This document shows, in pieces, positions 17,071 through 28,960 of a DNA stretch of 64,000 nt. The notes under the pieces are model-generated. The model made no database searches. It had not been told where the DNA came from and saw nothing but the letters and a program-made list of their open reading frames with translations. The DNA is taken from contig JALIRH010000094.1 in the NCBI GenBank assembly GCA_023055505.1, forward strand, positions 740,578-804,577, written 5' to 3'. This stretch comes from Callipepla californica brunnescens (Eukaryota > Chordata > Aves > Galliformes > Odontophoridae). A program made the translations under genes and the position numbers. How positions within the stretch are numbered: the first letter of the stretch is position 1; each line of letters opens with the position of its first letter.

Positions 17071-18056
17071 TTATATACTTGAATTATAATGCTAGGCTAC
17101 TTTTTCACATCAGTCTTCAAATCATGTGCAAGGATTTTTTTTATAATTTGCATTATTGTTACTCCAGTTGAAAAGTATACCCTTGGTGTTTCTGTGCTAA
17201 TAGTTAAACAACTGTTAACTTTCAAGTGCCAAACAGAAAGCAGCTTTTTCCTACTTCTTAAAAAGAAGTAATTTCCAGTGATGTGAACATGCCAATGTAT
17301 AACCATTGGCTGAAAAGTTAAGAGTTCCTTATTTTGTGGAAGTCCTGCATATCTGAGAAGAGCTATTATTACAAATTTCTGTTTTTGTAAAAATAGCGTT
17401 TCGTTTACATTTTTTAAGAAAGGACAATATTCTTTCATTTCTGTGTTGCGTTGGAGAATTTTTGGAATCTTTCTTTCTTATCTGTAGCAGAGTGAATCAC
17501 CAGTGAAAATGAAGAAATTAGACGTGTTCACTAATTCTTTGCCTTGGGCAAATTAAAATTCGTATGGTGTTTTAGTTTAGAGCTAGCAGAGTTGGAGTGG
17601 AAATTTCTTGTGCAGTGTTATCTGAAATTCAGTTGGAATAACTTTTCCAATTCTTTTTTTACCTCCAGATACTTAGTTATTGCACATTTGATCTTACTGT
17701 ATATCTGTGCCCTTTTATCTAATTGTGAAGCATTATGTAATTTTTATTCTTCATAATCTTTATCATTAATATACTGATCTCTGTGCTATAATGTAGTGAG
17801 AACAGTCTAGTTATAAAGGAGGAGGACTTCCTCTGGAGAACCAGAAAATCATTCTGATATGTGGAAACTATGAAATACCCAGGTATCAGGAATGCCAGCA
17901 TTGAGAAACTAAGCAGAACTGGATTTTCAGGTGATCTTCAGAAAAGACAAACTTCATGTTTGAAAGCTGCAGTCTTCATCAGCTGTCAGACACCAACTGA
18001 GAAAGAACAGAAAATTAAGACAGGATTTCAAATAGAGTGTAGAAGGAAAAATCACT

Positions 18057-18299
18057 GCAGGGGACAGAAGCTGCAGCACAGGACATTCCACACGAATGTG
18101 CGCAAGAACTTCTTTATGGTGAGGGTGATGGGGCACTGGCACAGGCTGCCCAGGGGGGTGGTGGAATCTCCTTCTCTGCAGATATTCAAGACCCTCCTGG
18201 ACGCCTACTGTGCGACCTGGTGTAGGGAACCTGCTTTGGCAGGGGGGTTGGACTCGATGATCTCTTGAGGTCCCTTCCAACCCCTATGATTCTATGATT
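18057..18299 (+). mobile_element. CR1 3'-end fragment
   Basis: It runs from CAGAAGCTGCAGCACAGGAC through GCGCAAGAACTTCTTTATGG, CTGGCACAGGCTGCCCAGG and GTTGGACTCGATGATCTCTT to CCTATGATTCTATGATT. Very well preserved. The AACTTCTTTATGGTGAGGGT form is the same subtype as the antisense copy at 59260. Confidence 0.92.
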
Positions 18300-18990
18300 T
18301 AGAACATTCTGAAGAAAGGAAATGGTAGGTGCCAGTGGAGAAGTGACATTTTAGCGCTTTTGACACTTCTGTTTTTCTAGGGTTTTTTCACTTCTTCCTT
18401 CTCTTCGAAGTTGTTAAATAGAATTTCATTCTGTAAAGCTAGAGCCTCTTGTTAATAACTGTATTACTAATAGGTTTTTTACTGTTAAAGATTTAACAGC
18501 CTTTAAGTTTAGTTTCTTGTGGTCAGTTGTCAGAACAGTGCCGAACTAATTTCAGCTGGGACAGTTGATTGTCTTCACACTGTCTGATATGATGCTGTGT
18601 TTTGGCTTTAGGAGAAAAACATTGTTGATAACACACCAATGTTTCAGCTGTTGCTGATCAGTGCTGCTCAGAGCCAAGGACATTTCAGTTTTTCAGCTCT
18701 TCATACTGTCCTGTCAGTGAGGGGCTGGGGGTACCCAGTGAGTGGGGAGGGGACAGAAACAGGGCAGCTGACCTGAACTGGCCAAAGGGATGTTCCATAC
18801 TGTATGGCATCCTGTAAAAAAGCCATACAACTGAGAAGAGTGACCTGGGTTGGGGGGGCAGCTGCTGCTCCACGACTGGCTGGGCATGGATCCGTGTGAG
18901 GTGAGCAGGTCCATTCTATGTCACTTTTATTGTAGATACACATATATATTGTTATCATTACAGTTTTTTGTTTTTGTTTTTCCTCTTTTT

Positions 18991-18992
<2 letters not shown>

Positions 18993-19024
<32 letters not shown>
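18993..19024. repeat. T32 homopolymer
   Basis: Thirty-two consecutive T, followed by CAG. It looks like an ideal splice acceptor tract, but no in-phase exon ends nearby, so I treat it as simple sequence. Confidence 0.9.
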
Positions 19025-21752
19025 CAGTCTTAGTAAATAGTTTCTATTTCAACCTGTGAGTATTACATTTCTTTCCCTCCCCCATCCCACTGTGAGCTGA
19101 GGTGGTGGGAGCAAATGGCTTTTAGTTACTGAGTTGCTGCTGGGTTAAACCACAAGTGCCTGTTATTTGCTGTCCCTGGAAAAGCCCATACTTTTGAAAA
19201 GTTTTTATAGCTGAGCTGCTATTTGTATGTAGGGAATTAGAAAGCTAACATTCTTTTCCTGTTCATTTATGTTTTCAGGGTTTTCAAGATGTTTTTTATC
19301 ATCAAGTAGATTTTTTCCTATCTTCCTACTATATTTTTCTTAACCTTTTATGTGTTTAGTTTTTTTGACTGTAAGTAATAGCAGTGGCTTTCAGTATGTG
19401 TTAGCTTAGTCATACTATGGTTATATCAAAGAAAAAAATAACTGCCTCACAATGTTGTATAGTATATACGTGGGAAACTGGACTTATATGCCAAAACTGG
19501 TACTATTCTCAGCACCTCCACAGTTGACTGTATGACCACATTCAAGTTGTTTGATTCCTGTAAAATGAGTTCAAAACTTATGTAAGACCTATATGATGCT
19601 TGATTTGTGGAAGATAGTCACGAAATGACACAGTGCTGTAGCTCTCTTCGTGTTTACTTGGGCCCCTAGGTATTAGTTGAAAATGTGTTCAATAGTGGTG
19701 TTCATTGATCTGTCATGTTACCAAGTTTCTAACTATGTAGCTAACACTACTTCTTTAATGCCCTATTCTTCTAATGGGGGTACAAATTAGTTTCCATTTT
19801 TATCTTTATTTTGTTTCTGTGGTACTCTTGCAGCATGGTATCCAGACATAGTATCTAAGTGCTTTTGTGTCAAAACAGCTAAGATAGTTTCACTTACAAA
19901 GAGGAAAAGGTAATTGCAAGTAGCAATAGGGGAGCTTGCTGTCTAAGAAGCAACTTCTTAGAAAAATAAGCTTTCTATGTTTGTGTGGGTTTATACTTCA
20001 GATAAAGGAGGTTTGACTTTGTTATTTATGGCCAATATACTTTTTGTTACAGTTTTGATGCCCCAAGAAGCTCTAAATGTTTTTGCTATTTGGAAAGGAA
20101 ATAGTTTTGAATGTTTAGACTGGGATTCAGCAATAGGATTCAGAAAAGCTCAAAAGTTTTGTCACTATTAGACTTAAAATGTGTCATGACATTTCCAGTG
20201 GCTGATTCTCTGCCTTTCATGGGATGTCCAATCCTTTGCAAAATTGAACTCTATTAACATCACAGCTTTCTTTCAAAATAAAGGCTTAAGGCTAGTGTAC
20301 TCTTTTGTCTTGTTTCCTTAAGAGAAGGAAGTTGATAAAGTTTTATTTATGTATTGTTTTCCTTGCCTCTCTTACTGTTCACTGCACCAGACTAGAGATA
20401 TATGAGTATGGCAGATGTCTGTGCTGTCTTGCACAACACGTCATCTGCCAAGAACTGGAGATTTACATCTGGGATTTGTATTGTTTTCATGAAACTAAAG
20501 ATTTGGAAGAGCGTTCTCTTGGGTATGGCACTTCTGTATTAGAATAGTAGTCTCCTATAGATAAGAGTTTGATCAGATGGATTAGTTTGATAGATGTTTT
20601 ATTGCATATGCACAAGAGTAGGCACATACATAGATCATTAACACCACTCATACTACATTTTTCTGAGTTTTAACCCATCATCTAGGGCAGCATAGCTCAT
20701 AGGTTTAGGTTTTTAAATGCTACAGTTTATATCCACAATGTAGATACACTGTTGAGGAACCATTGTTAATTAGTTGTCATATTAGCAATATTTTTTAGCT
20801 GCTTGTGTTTCCACATTAGTTTCTAAGTGATGTCTTAGGAAATTGTAAATTAAACCTTAAGTTAAGAAAAACTGTCCAAGTTTACATACATGCATGTAAA
20901 TTTTGATGTAAGTTGAGAAATTGTATTATTTACTTGCAGGTTTGTGGTACACTAAGAATTAGTTTACTACCTGCTAGTCACTAATTTTAAAAAGGGAAGC
21001 ATAAGAGTTATTTTCCTTGGGTTTTGTTTTTTATTTTGAATTTTTGCTTGATGGCTAAATGTGTACTGTTTCTGAATCTTTATTTTTTCCTTCTCTCTTT
21101 GTCGTGATTTTTTTTTTTTTTTTGTCAAACTGTTGTGTACTTTAAGTGAGATCTATATGTAGAACTGTAAAATAATGTCTGTACACTCTGAAATGATGGT
21201 AACATTTATTTTTTGGGAGCAGAACATGTAACAAGGAAACAAACCCACAAATTATTGTAACTGAGCAAATGCCAATTTTCTGAAAGACAACAAAATTATT
21301 CCAAAATGATAACTTGTTTGTTTTTAACTTCTTGTCAATTACGGTAACATTTTTTCAGTTTCGGTAACCAAAACCTGATCTTCTCACTGCAGAGCAAAAG
21401 GAATACATTTTCAGTGATAAATACCTCTTTAAAATGCATGCAACTGAATGTAGATTTAGAGTCATGTGAAATTGTTTAATTTTGCTATTGCAGTTGAAAT
21501 ACTAGCAGGAACAAATAACTGCTCAACTAAAAATCTCATTTGGATGGCTAGAATAATAAAGGGAAAAATACGATAAGTAGTTGTCAATATTAAAGCAGGC
21601 TGAAGGAGGAAGGCTTCAGGCCTTGTGGTAGGTAGAATGAAACAGCAGATTTGAGTATCCACAATCCTTTCAGTATTAAATTTTCAGTAAAATAAAATTA
21701 CTTGTATATGAAAACATAGCCTTTCCCCAGCTCTCTTTTTTTTCCTGATCAG

Positions 21753-21848
21753 CTGATGAAGAGACTAGCAGCTCGCTGCTTTGCTGGCTTGTTAATTTTA
21801 TCCCCACTAACTGTGATTTCCGATAGCCGGCCTGCTGATAGTGGTAAG
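21753..21848 (+). CDS. Candidate alternative SMARCA2 exon (cassette or first exon of a short isoform)
   Basis: This segment is flanked by an acceptor-like tract (CTCTCTTTTTTTTCCTGATCAG, ending 21752) and a donor AAG|GTAAAT. It is 96 nt, exactly 32 open codons, with phase 0 on both sides. It could therefore slot between the exons ending at 8178 and starting at 23659 without a frameshift. The second codon is ATG (21756). Translation begins LMKRLAARCFAGLLILSP and ends RPADSGK, then would continue AIEDGNLEE. If used as a first exon, the product would be a short BRM with AT-hook, bromodomain and tail but no ATPase. A weak TATA-like TATATG at 21705 lies upstream. Short SMARCA2 isoforms from internal starts are known in mammals, from memory. 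The hydrophobic stretch after MKR resembles a signal peptide, which is odd for a nuclear protein. Local sequence is richer in GC and CpG than its surroundings. It could be chance: about one in five random segments of this size is open. Confidence 0.5.
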
Positions 21849-22489
21849 GTAAATATCCTTTTTCATTGCTGTCTTGAAGATTCAGTAGAACTACATCACA
21901 GGCATGTGTAGGTGTTTAACACATCAAAAGTCGGTGCTCTCTGTAATTCTGTGTACAACTGAGTGCTTAAGGAGAGCAATGACATTAACTGTTGACAGCC
22001 TTGCATGCTGTATTTATTATTAGCATTTCTAGCTTCCAAGATATGCTGAGAAATTTCTTTATCTTTGTTAGCTGCAGTGGTTTATAGTGGGTGTCCTGCT
22101 TTAGCCATATGAATATTAATGAATTTGTGTGCAGATTTTTTTCATTCTTTTTTCTTCCTAACTCATCAAATCTCAAGCTTCCTTCATAATGGTAATCTGA
22201 GTGCCGTGGAAGCATGATGTAAATTGTCTTTTCATTATTAAGGCCTAGTTTCAGGCTGTCCCTCAGGATTCTGTGTTCGTGTTTGTTCTGTGGATTTGCA
22301 CATTGGAGAATGCATAGGAAACAGATTTTTGAAATCCCACTGGTGTTTTTAACATGCCAGGTTGTTCTGTGTTGCGCACCAGGTTTTGTTCACAAAATGT
22401 TTTTCAAGAGGCATTGTACACAATTGAAAGAAATTATGTCTGGGCTGTAATGACTCTTTTCATATAGATTGTTATGCTCACATGATCAT

Positions 22490-22670
22490 AAATATTAGCC
22501 ATGTTTGGTGCTGTGGAAAAATGAAGGTAATTGCCTTATGATTAGAGCTCTTTCAGCTTCGAGAAAGGATTGATTAGCATTTGCATGTACTCGAGGCAAT
22601 ATTGAGAGGCAAAAGGGACAAATATCAACAACAGTTACATTCTGAGAAAGCATTAATCAGGAAGACTAGT
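22490..22670. promoter_or_regulatory. Possible intronic regulatory block with octamer motif
   Basis: A repeat-free block of varied, CpG-containing sequence. It has a perfect POU octamer ATTTGCAT (22579-22586), homeodomain-like cores (GTAATTGCC, TTATGATTAG, GATTAGC, CATTAATC) and TACTCGAGGC. This looks like a conserved non-coding element, but conservation cannot be seen from one sequence. Confidence 0.3.
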
Positions 22671-23050
22671 TGCAAGGTTCTTTATTTGATCTTTATTTAA
22701 TTTTTTTTCTTTTTCATTCCAGTTCCTTTATGACATAGGTTATTTCTCTTTTATTTTCTATTTATTTATTTGTTTTTGAGTAGGGGGGGGGGGTCTTTCC
22801 TAAAGCAAGAAAAGTTCAGCATCTTGGTTTATCACATGGATCTGTTAGTCATTGTGTGAACAAATTCCTTTTTTCCTCAGTTGTTTTGGCTTTTTTTTTT
22901 CCCTTTGGTAGCATTTTTTTTTTTTTTTTTAAATCTCTTTGTATGGTGCTGCTGGGTCTGGTTAAAAGCATACATCCAGGTAATGGAAACTAATGTTCAT
23001 TGTTTGTGACTGTGCGGCGGTGCTTTTTTTTTTTTTTTCCCCTTTTTTTT

Positions 23051-23078
23051 GTTTTTTGTTTTTTGTTTTTTGTTTTTT
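23051..23078. repeat. (GTTTTTT)4 simple repeat
   Basis: Four perfect 7-base units, GTTTTTT, following a mixed C/T and T-run stretch. Simple repeat in the intron, with no gene signal. Confidence 0.9.
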
Positions 23079-23643
23079 GCATCCCATGTTATGAGTGCTT
23101 TTTACAGCGAAAACTGTGTTGTCAGTTCTTCTGGCTCTTTTCTTAGTTAACATTGTAGATATAGCATTGTAATCTTACATATTTAGTAGTTGGCTTTAAT
23201 GCTGAGAGGATTTATAAGTCACTTAAACTATTTGGAAGAGAATCTGATTCTTATTGTTACTGCGTAAGTTAGCTGTGCATTGTTTGTGTGAACAAAGAAC
23301 TGTGTGTGATCTCGTTTTGAGAACTGAGTATAGTGTAGATTGTCCTATTTGAAATCAAGCAACATCTAATTCTTTTTTGCATGAAACTAAATGATAAAGA
23401 ACTGCCACTGATGAAACAAACAACTGTTTCCTGTACTGCAGGCCCTCGTTTTCTGTGAAACTGTGACATGGTGTGAAATTTAAGGTTCAGATAAATATTT
23501 ATTTGTTTAGAGGACAGGAGAATTTTTAAAACAAATCAGTGTGTAGTGTGTCTTTGCCACCAACTCAGTTTTTCATTGAACTCTTTTTGTACATGGAAAC
23601 GTTTTGTGTAATACATCCTTTGTTTTAAAATCGTACTTTTTGA

Positions 23644-23877
<234 letters not shown>

Positions 23878-25062
23878 TGAGCACTCTCTGTTTCCCCCAT
23901 CTTCCTGTCATGCTTCAGTTTTATTTTCAGACTTCAGAATGAATTGCTTACACAGCATTTATGAAAAATATTTCCTCTTAGGGCTTGATCCTGTAAGTCT
24001 TCCTTAATGCAGAGAGTTTAAATTTTGAAGACACACCCAATAGAAAGTTGTTGAAATAAAAATATAAAGAAAAAAAACCCAAAACGTTGAGTTCCTGCTT
24101 AGAATTGAAGTCATGCTGCTTAGGAGGTGTACCTGAGAACATAACAGCTTGAGAAGGGTTTTCCTTTAGTTAATGGTGCATTCTGTATTAATATCTCTTC
24201 AAATATGTATTTGAATTAATTAACCATTAATATGGATTTGTTACTGCAAGTTCTCCCCATGACCTGTTAGGTTACGTGAAATATATAGGGACAGTATTGT
24301 GAACTCTTGAACTACCAAAGAAAAAACTATAGAAATACTGGACATAATGTATTGTGTGCAGTTGAACTAGAAGTCTGGTTGTCAAACCATTTCAGCATAA
24401 TGAAATGGTAAATAGCTTAACCTTATGAAGAAATGTAGATTATAATCAAAGTATGACTTGTAGATCTTTTATTTGTCAGATTTTCAAACTGAAATGCATC
24501 TTTGCTTCAAGAGGAGGAAATTGAGAAGCTGTTAGTTAGTAGCACCTTTGAATCAGATTTTTTTCAGGAAGTTGTGGTTTTGAACTCTGCTTCTATTTCC
24601 CAAAACTCAGTACAGCCTTTTTGTATATATATCCTTTCTTAGCCATACATTGAATTACATGAGTCATATAAAGACTGATCCTAGCTGAATTAATATAAAA
24701 TGCATTCAGATACAATAATGAACTGTTTGCATTTGGTGACCCTCACCAGTGTGACAGTACAATTTTTGCATGTAAGGAAACTTTCAGAGTTTCTAACTTC
24801 AAATGGCAGGTTGCACTTCTTCCTTTTTGCAGCTTCTGTTTCAGTATGGCTGCAGAAAGTTAACTTAGGTATTAACCAGTGAAGGAGACAGAGCCTGTCT
24901 TCTTTGTCACATAACTGTTGAAGTGAATCATTTTGTGATCTGTGCACTCTCTAGAGTATTTGTCAAAGTTTGTTGTATCAGGAGCGGATTCACAGCAGTG
25001 AACAGAAGGAGCAGGAAGCTGACTATAAACTTAATATATTCATCTTGAATATATTCATCTCA

Positions 25063-25702
25063 TGAAAGACTCAAAATGAGTTGGCAGTGTGTGCTTGCAG
25101 CCCAGAAGGCCAACTGTATCCTGGGTTACTTCAGGAGTGGCATGACCGGCCGGTTGAAGGTGATTCTGTCCTGCTACTCTGTTCTCATGAGTCTCCCCAC
25201 CTGGAGAACTGAGTCCAGTTCTGGGGTCTCCAGCACTGTTGGAGCGGGTCCAGAGGAGGGCCAAGAAGATGATGAGAGGTCTGGAATGCCGCTCCTATGA
25301 GGACAGGCTGGGAGAGTTGGAGCTCTCAGCCTGGAGAAGGCTCTGAGGGATCCTGTAGCAGCGTTCCAGTATCTGAAGGGGAGACTACAAGAAGGCTCAG
25401 GAGGGACATTTCATAAGGTTGTATAGCAGTAGGTGGAGGGCAAATCACTTTAAACTGGAAGAGGGTAGATTTAGATTAGATAGCAGGAAGAAATTCCTTC
25501 CTGTGAGGGTGGTGAGTCACTGAAACAGATTGCCCAGTGAGATTGTGGATGGTCCTTCCTAGGAATTATTCAAGGCTAAGCTGGATGGGGCTTTGAGAAA
25601 CCTAGTGTAGAGGGAGGTGGTCCTTACTCTATAGGAGGGGAGTAGAAGCTAGATGATCTTAAAGATCCCTTCCAACCCAAACAATTCTGTATTTCTGTGA
25701 TC
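25063..25702 (+). mobile_element. CR1 LINE, 5'-truncated (0.64 kb)
   Basis: A sense CR1. CAGTGTGTGCTTGCAGCCC and AGGCCAACTGTATCCTGGG start it; GGAGCGGGTCCAGAGGAGG and AGGACAGGCTGGGAGAGTTG follow. The 3' UTR phrases CTGGATGGGGCTTTGAG and CCCTTCCAACCCAAACAATT then lead to the TTCTGTATTTCTGTGA tail. Indels break the frame. Confidence 0.92.
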
Positions 25703-27098
25703 TTGCTGTCACTGAAAAAAGCATTTAAATTTCAGGACTAGTGATCAGGGAATAGTAAAGAAGAATTTCTCATATTTTGGCTTCCCAGCCTGGAACCTTT
25801 TCCGCAGCTGAAGTGGTTCTGATGGGAGCTTCTACTTCTTGTTCAAAAATAGCAAGCATGTTACTTCTGTGAGCCTCCAGTATATCATAAAACTTACTGG
25901 GGATAGTTACTGATAATAACTGATAGTTACAGGGGAAGTAAAAGACTGTGCATGTTTCTTGTGCCCCAGGAAATTCATATCTGATTTTTGACACACAAGT
26001 AACTGCTACTTGTAGAGAAAAGGCATAGCAGTCACCATCCTAGGAGCACGTCTTTCAGTTCTGCAAGACAGAATCAGTTGCAGCTGTAAAATGTATATGG
26101 AGTCCTAGTCTGTCAGGATTTACAAATGCCTGTTAAAGTGAGCTCTTCAGTGAGATAAATTATGCAGAAGAGTTCTAGGTTCCTGTATTCTGAGTTTGTT
26201 GTGAGCGAGCATCAAACTATTCAATCCTGTGAAGGTTGAGACAGAACAGAATTGCAAATTTGGGCACGAGAAAACTTCTATACTTAAAAAAGAGAAAACA
26301 TTTGCGGTTGAGTTTACTGCAGAGTTTGGGATGTTTCAGGTTTTTTGGCTTTTTAATTAAGTCGGTATTAAATATTTGAACCCATCAGCATTACTGTGTG
26401 TTCTTTTATGTTCACCTCTGGGCTTTTCTGTGCATGAAGGCAGTTGTGGCAGAAGTAAAGTGATAGATGATCTGGAAAGAAAGTGAACAATGAACTTCAT
26501 CTTAGGATAAAAGAAATTCTTCTTTCGGCATTTAGTGTATCAGTGCTGAAAATTCTCTTTGGCTTAAATTTTCATTGCTAATAAAATTTTCATTTACGTA
26601 TTATATAGTCCAGAGGCGTAATGGTACAACATAGAGTGTGATCTTGTCACACAAGGTTTATAGGTGATACTCATCCAAAATCTTACTAGGTTTGGTCTGA
26701 GTTGTGTTGTCAAAAGAAAATCTATAGCATTTAGTTCTGAATTTTTGTTACAGTTAATAAGCAAGTGGGGAAAAATGTATAGCAGAATGTTTTGCCAGAC
26801 TGCTAAAATATCTGTGCTCTTTCTCATTTCTCTGCATTTGAGGGAGCTCAGACATATACAGGGTTGTAGTTGACTGATTTTTTTTTATTTTTTTTTTTGT
26901 GGAGATTCTGGTTAATGTTGATCTGAAGAAGGAATCTCCAAATATTTTCTAGATTGTTATTCTGTCTTTGAGTTCTGTTACAGGCATTTGTTGAGAATTG
27001 TACTGTTTTCCTTGTTTATTCTAGAAGTTTGAAACAATACAGAATAGGTTGCCTAGGAGGGCTAAAAGCTACCAACAATACCATACCAACAATAACCG

Positions 27099-27222
27099 TA
27101 GAATCACAGAATGGTTTGGGTTGGAAGGGGCCTTTAAGATCATCTAGTTCCAGCTCACCTGCTATATAGGCAGGAGCGCCTCTCGCTAGACCAGATTGCC
27201 CAAAAATCCACCCAGCCAGAGA
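27099..27222 (-). mobile_element. CR1 3'-end fragment, antisense
   Basis: It opens TAGAATCACAGAATGGTTTG, then GTTGGAAGGGGCCTTTAAG, ATCATCTAGTTCCAGC and CTCGCTAGACCAGATTGCC. About 125 bases of reversed CR1 3' end. Confidence 0.88.
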
Positions 27223-28554
27223 GATCTTAAGCTTTACTAACCAGCAATTTGAGCTGCAGTTATTAAAATAAGGTCTAAGATAGAATACACAGGCAAATTA
27301 GCAGCATTTAAAACAAGTGTCCGGTATATAGGAATGCAGCATATGATTCTATCGAAAACAAAATTCAGAGGTAGCTATCCAACTAGTTGTGAAACCCTGT
27401 TGAATAACTCTGTGCAAGCCAGTGGAAGTAGCATTGAGGTCAAACCTTCATGGAAGTATTTCCTATTTAATAAAGCAAATAGAAAAGAGGGAGAAAATGA
27501 GTTCAGACTCATTGTTAAAATCTTCAGCTCTGGATGCTTTGTAGTGATAACTGTTTAGGTCTCTGTCAGATTCATGCTGCTGGCTCCTTTCAGGCTGCTG
27601 TGCTTTGGATTCCATTATTGGATGATGTACTTAAAGCTCTTTGTTGTGTTGATAAGCATTTAGCATGTATTGTGTTTATCTTACTTATTGCTGAAACAAA
27701 TAGTCATACCTGGATTTGCAGAACTGTGGAATAAGTGCTCTGAGAAGTAAAAATTTGTGTTGAAAGCAGTGTTATGTTGTTAAATTTTACCTCTGCTCTA
27801 TTACTCAGCTTTGAATATCAAAAAATAAAATGTGCTAACAGCCATAACATAGCAGAAGTATAGATGCAGAGCATTTTTTTTCCCTTTCACTTTGCTATTA
27901 TAAGTGAAGCCTGCTTATAGTCTAGATTTCATCTATAATACCTTAGAATAAAGAATAAATCTAAAAGTGAAGGAAAAACAACATAAAAAGTCAGAATCCT
28001 CTGACTTCAAGGAAAAATTTCCTAAGTAAGCCTATGACAGAGAAACAGTCTTAAAAGATTTTGCATTATGTTATCTTTTCTTAATCCAGATTTTCCAACT
28101 TTTTGCAGCATCTGATCAATTGGAATACAGCTGTGGAGAATAACTTTGGATTAAGTAATCTTGATTTCTTCACTGTAAATTAAATGAACAGGTGGAGGAA
28201 AGAGCAGGGTTTGATAAATTAAGGAAAACAGCTCAGTAACTGAGGTTTTAATGTGAATTTTCTAAGGTAGAAGCATTATGAAATGTTAATGTTATCGTGA
28301 AGGATAGTCTTCTGGGAAAAGGCTGATACTTTAGCTGGATGAAAGAGAGGAAGAATAAATGCTATTTCTAGAAAGAAAAAAAATGGTGAACAAATCTGAA
28401 ACTACTTCAAAATTGTCGTTTTGAGAAAAAGAAGCGACAATTCCCAAAAGTTCAAACTTGCAGGAAATATTGAACATTCTGGAGAATGGTTAAATTTAAT
28501 AAAAAAGGAACCAGGAAGAATGTTGTGTGCAGTGAGGATGACAGATTAAAAAAA

Positions 28555-28960
28555 CCATAGAATTATAGAACGGCTTAAGGTGGAAGGGACCTCAAAGACC
28601 ATTCAGTTCCAACCCTATGTCGTGGACAGAGTTGCCACCCACCAGGTCAAGCTGCCAAGGGTCCCATCCAACCCGGCCTTGGACACCTCCAGGTATGGGA
28701 CATCCACAGTATGTCTGGTCCAGTGCCTCAGCACTCTTTGACTAGAGAGTTTCACTCTAACATCTAAACTAATCAGCCTCTTTTAGTTTAAAGCCATTTT
28801 CTCTTGACCTATCAGTATCTGCCTGTGCAAACTGTCTGACTCCCTCCTGCTTATAAGCTCCATTCAGGTTCTGGAGGGCTGCAGTGTGGTTTCTGCAGAG
28901 CCTTCTCTTCTCCAAGCTAAACAACCTTAGCTCCCTTGTCCTTTCTTCATAGGACAGATA
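28555..28960 (-). mobile_element. CR1 fragment, antisense (0.4 kb)
   Basis: Reversed CR1 3' end: CATAGAATTATAGAACGGC, GGAAGGGACCTCAAAGACC, CAACCCGGCCTTGGACACC, TTTTAGTTTAAAGCCATTTT, and at the right GAGCCTTCTCTTCTCCAAGC. Moderately diverged. Confidence 0.9.

Noticed and set aside
18993..19060. T32CAG resembling a very strong splice acceptor
   Set aside because: No plausible donor in phase follows; it is a homopolymer tract.
20305..20547. 80-residue frame with a hydrophobic start
   Set aside because: No splice sites in phase with SMARCA2, no family, and AT-rich intronic composition.
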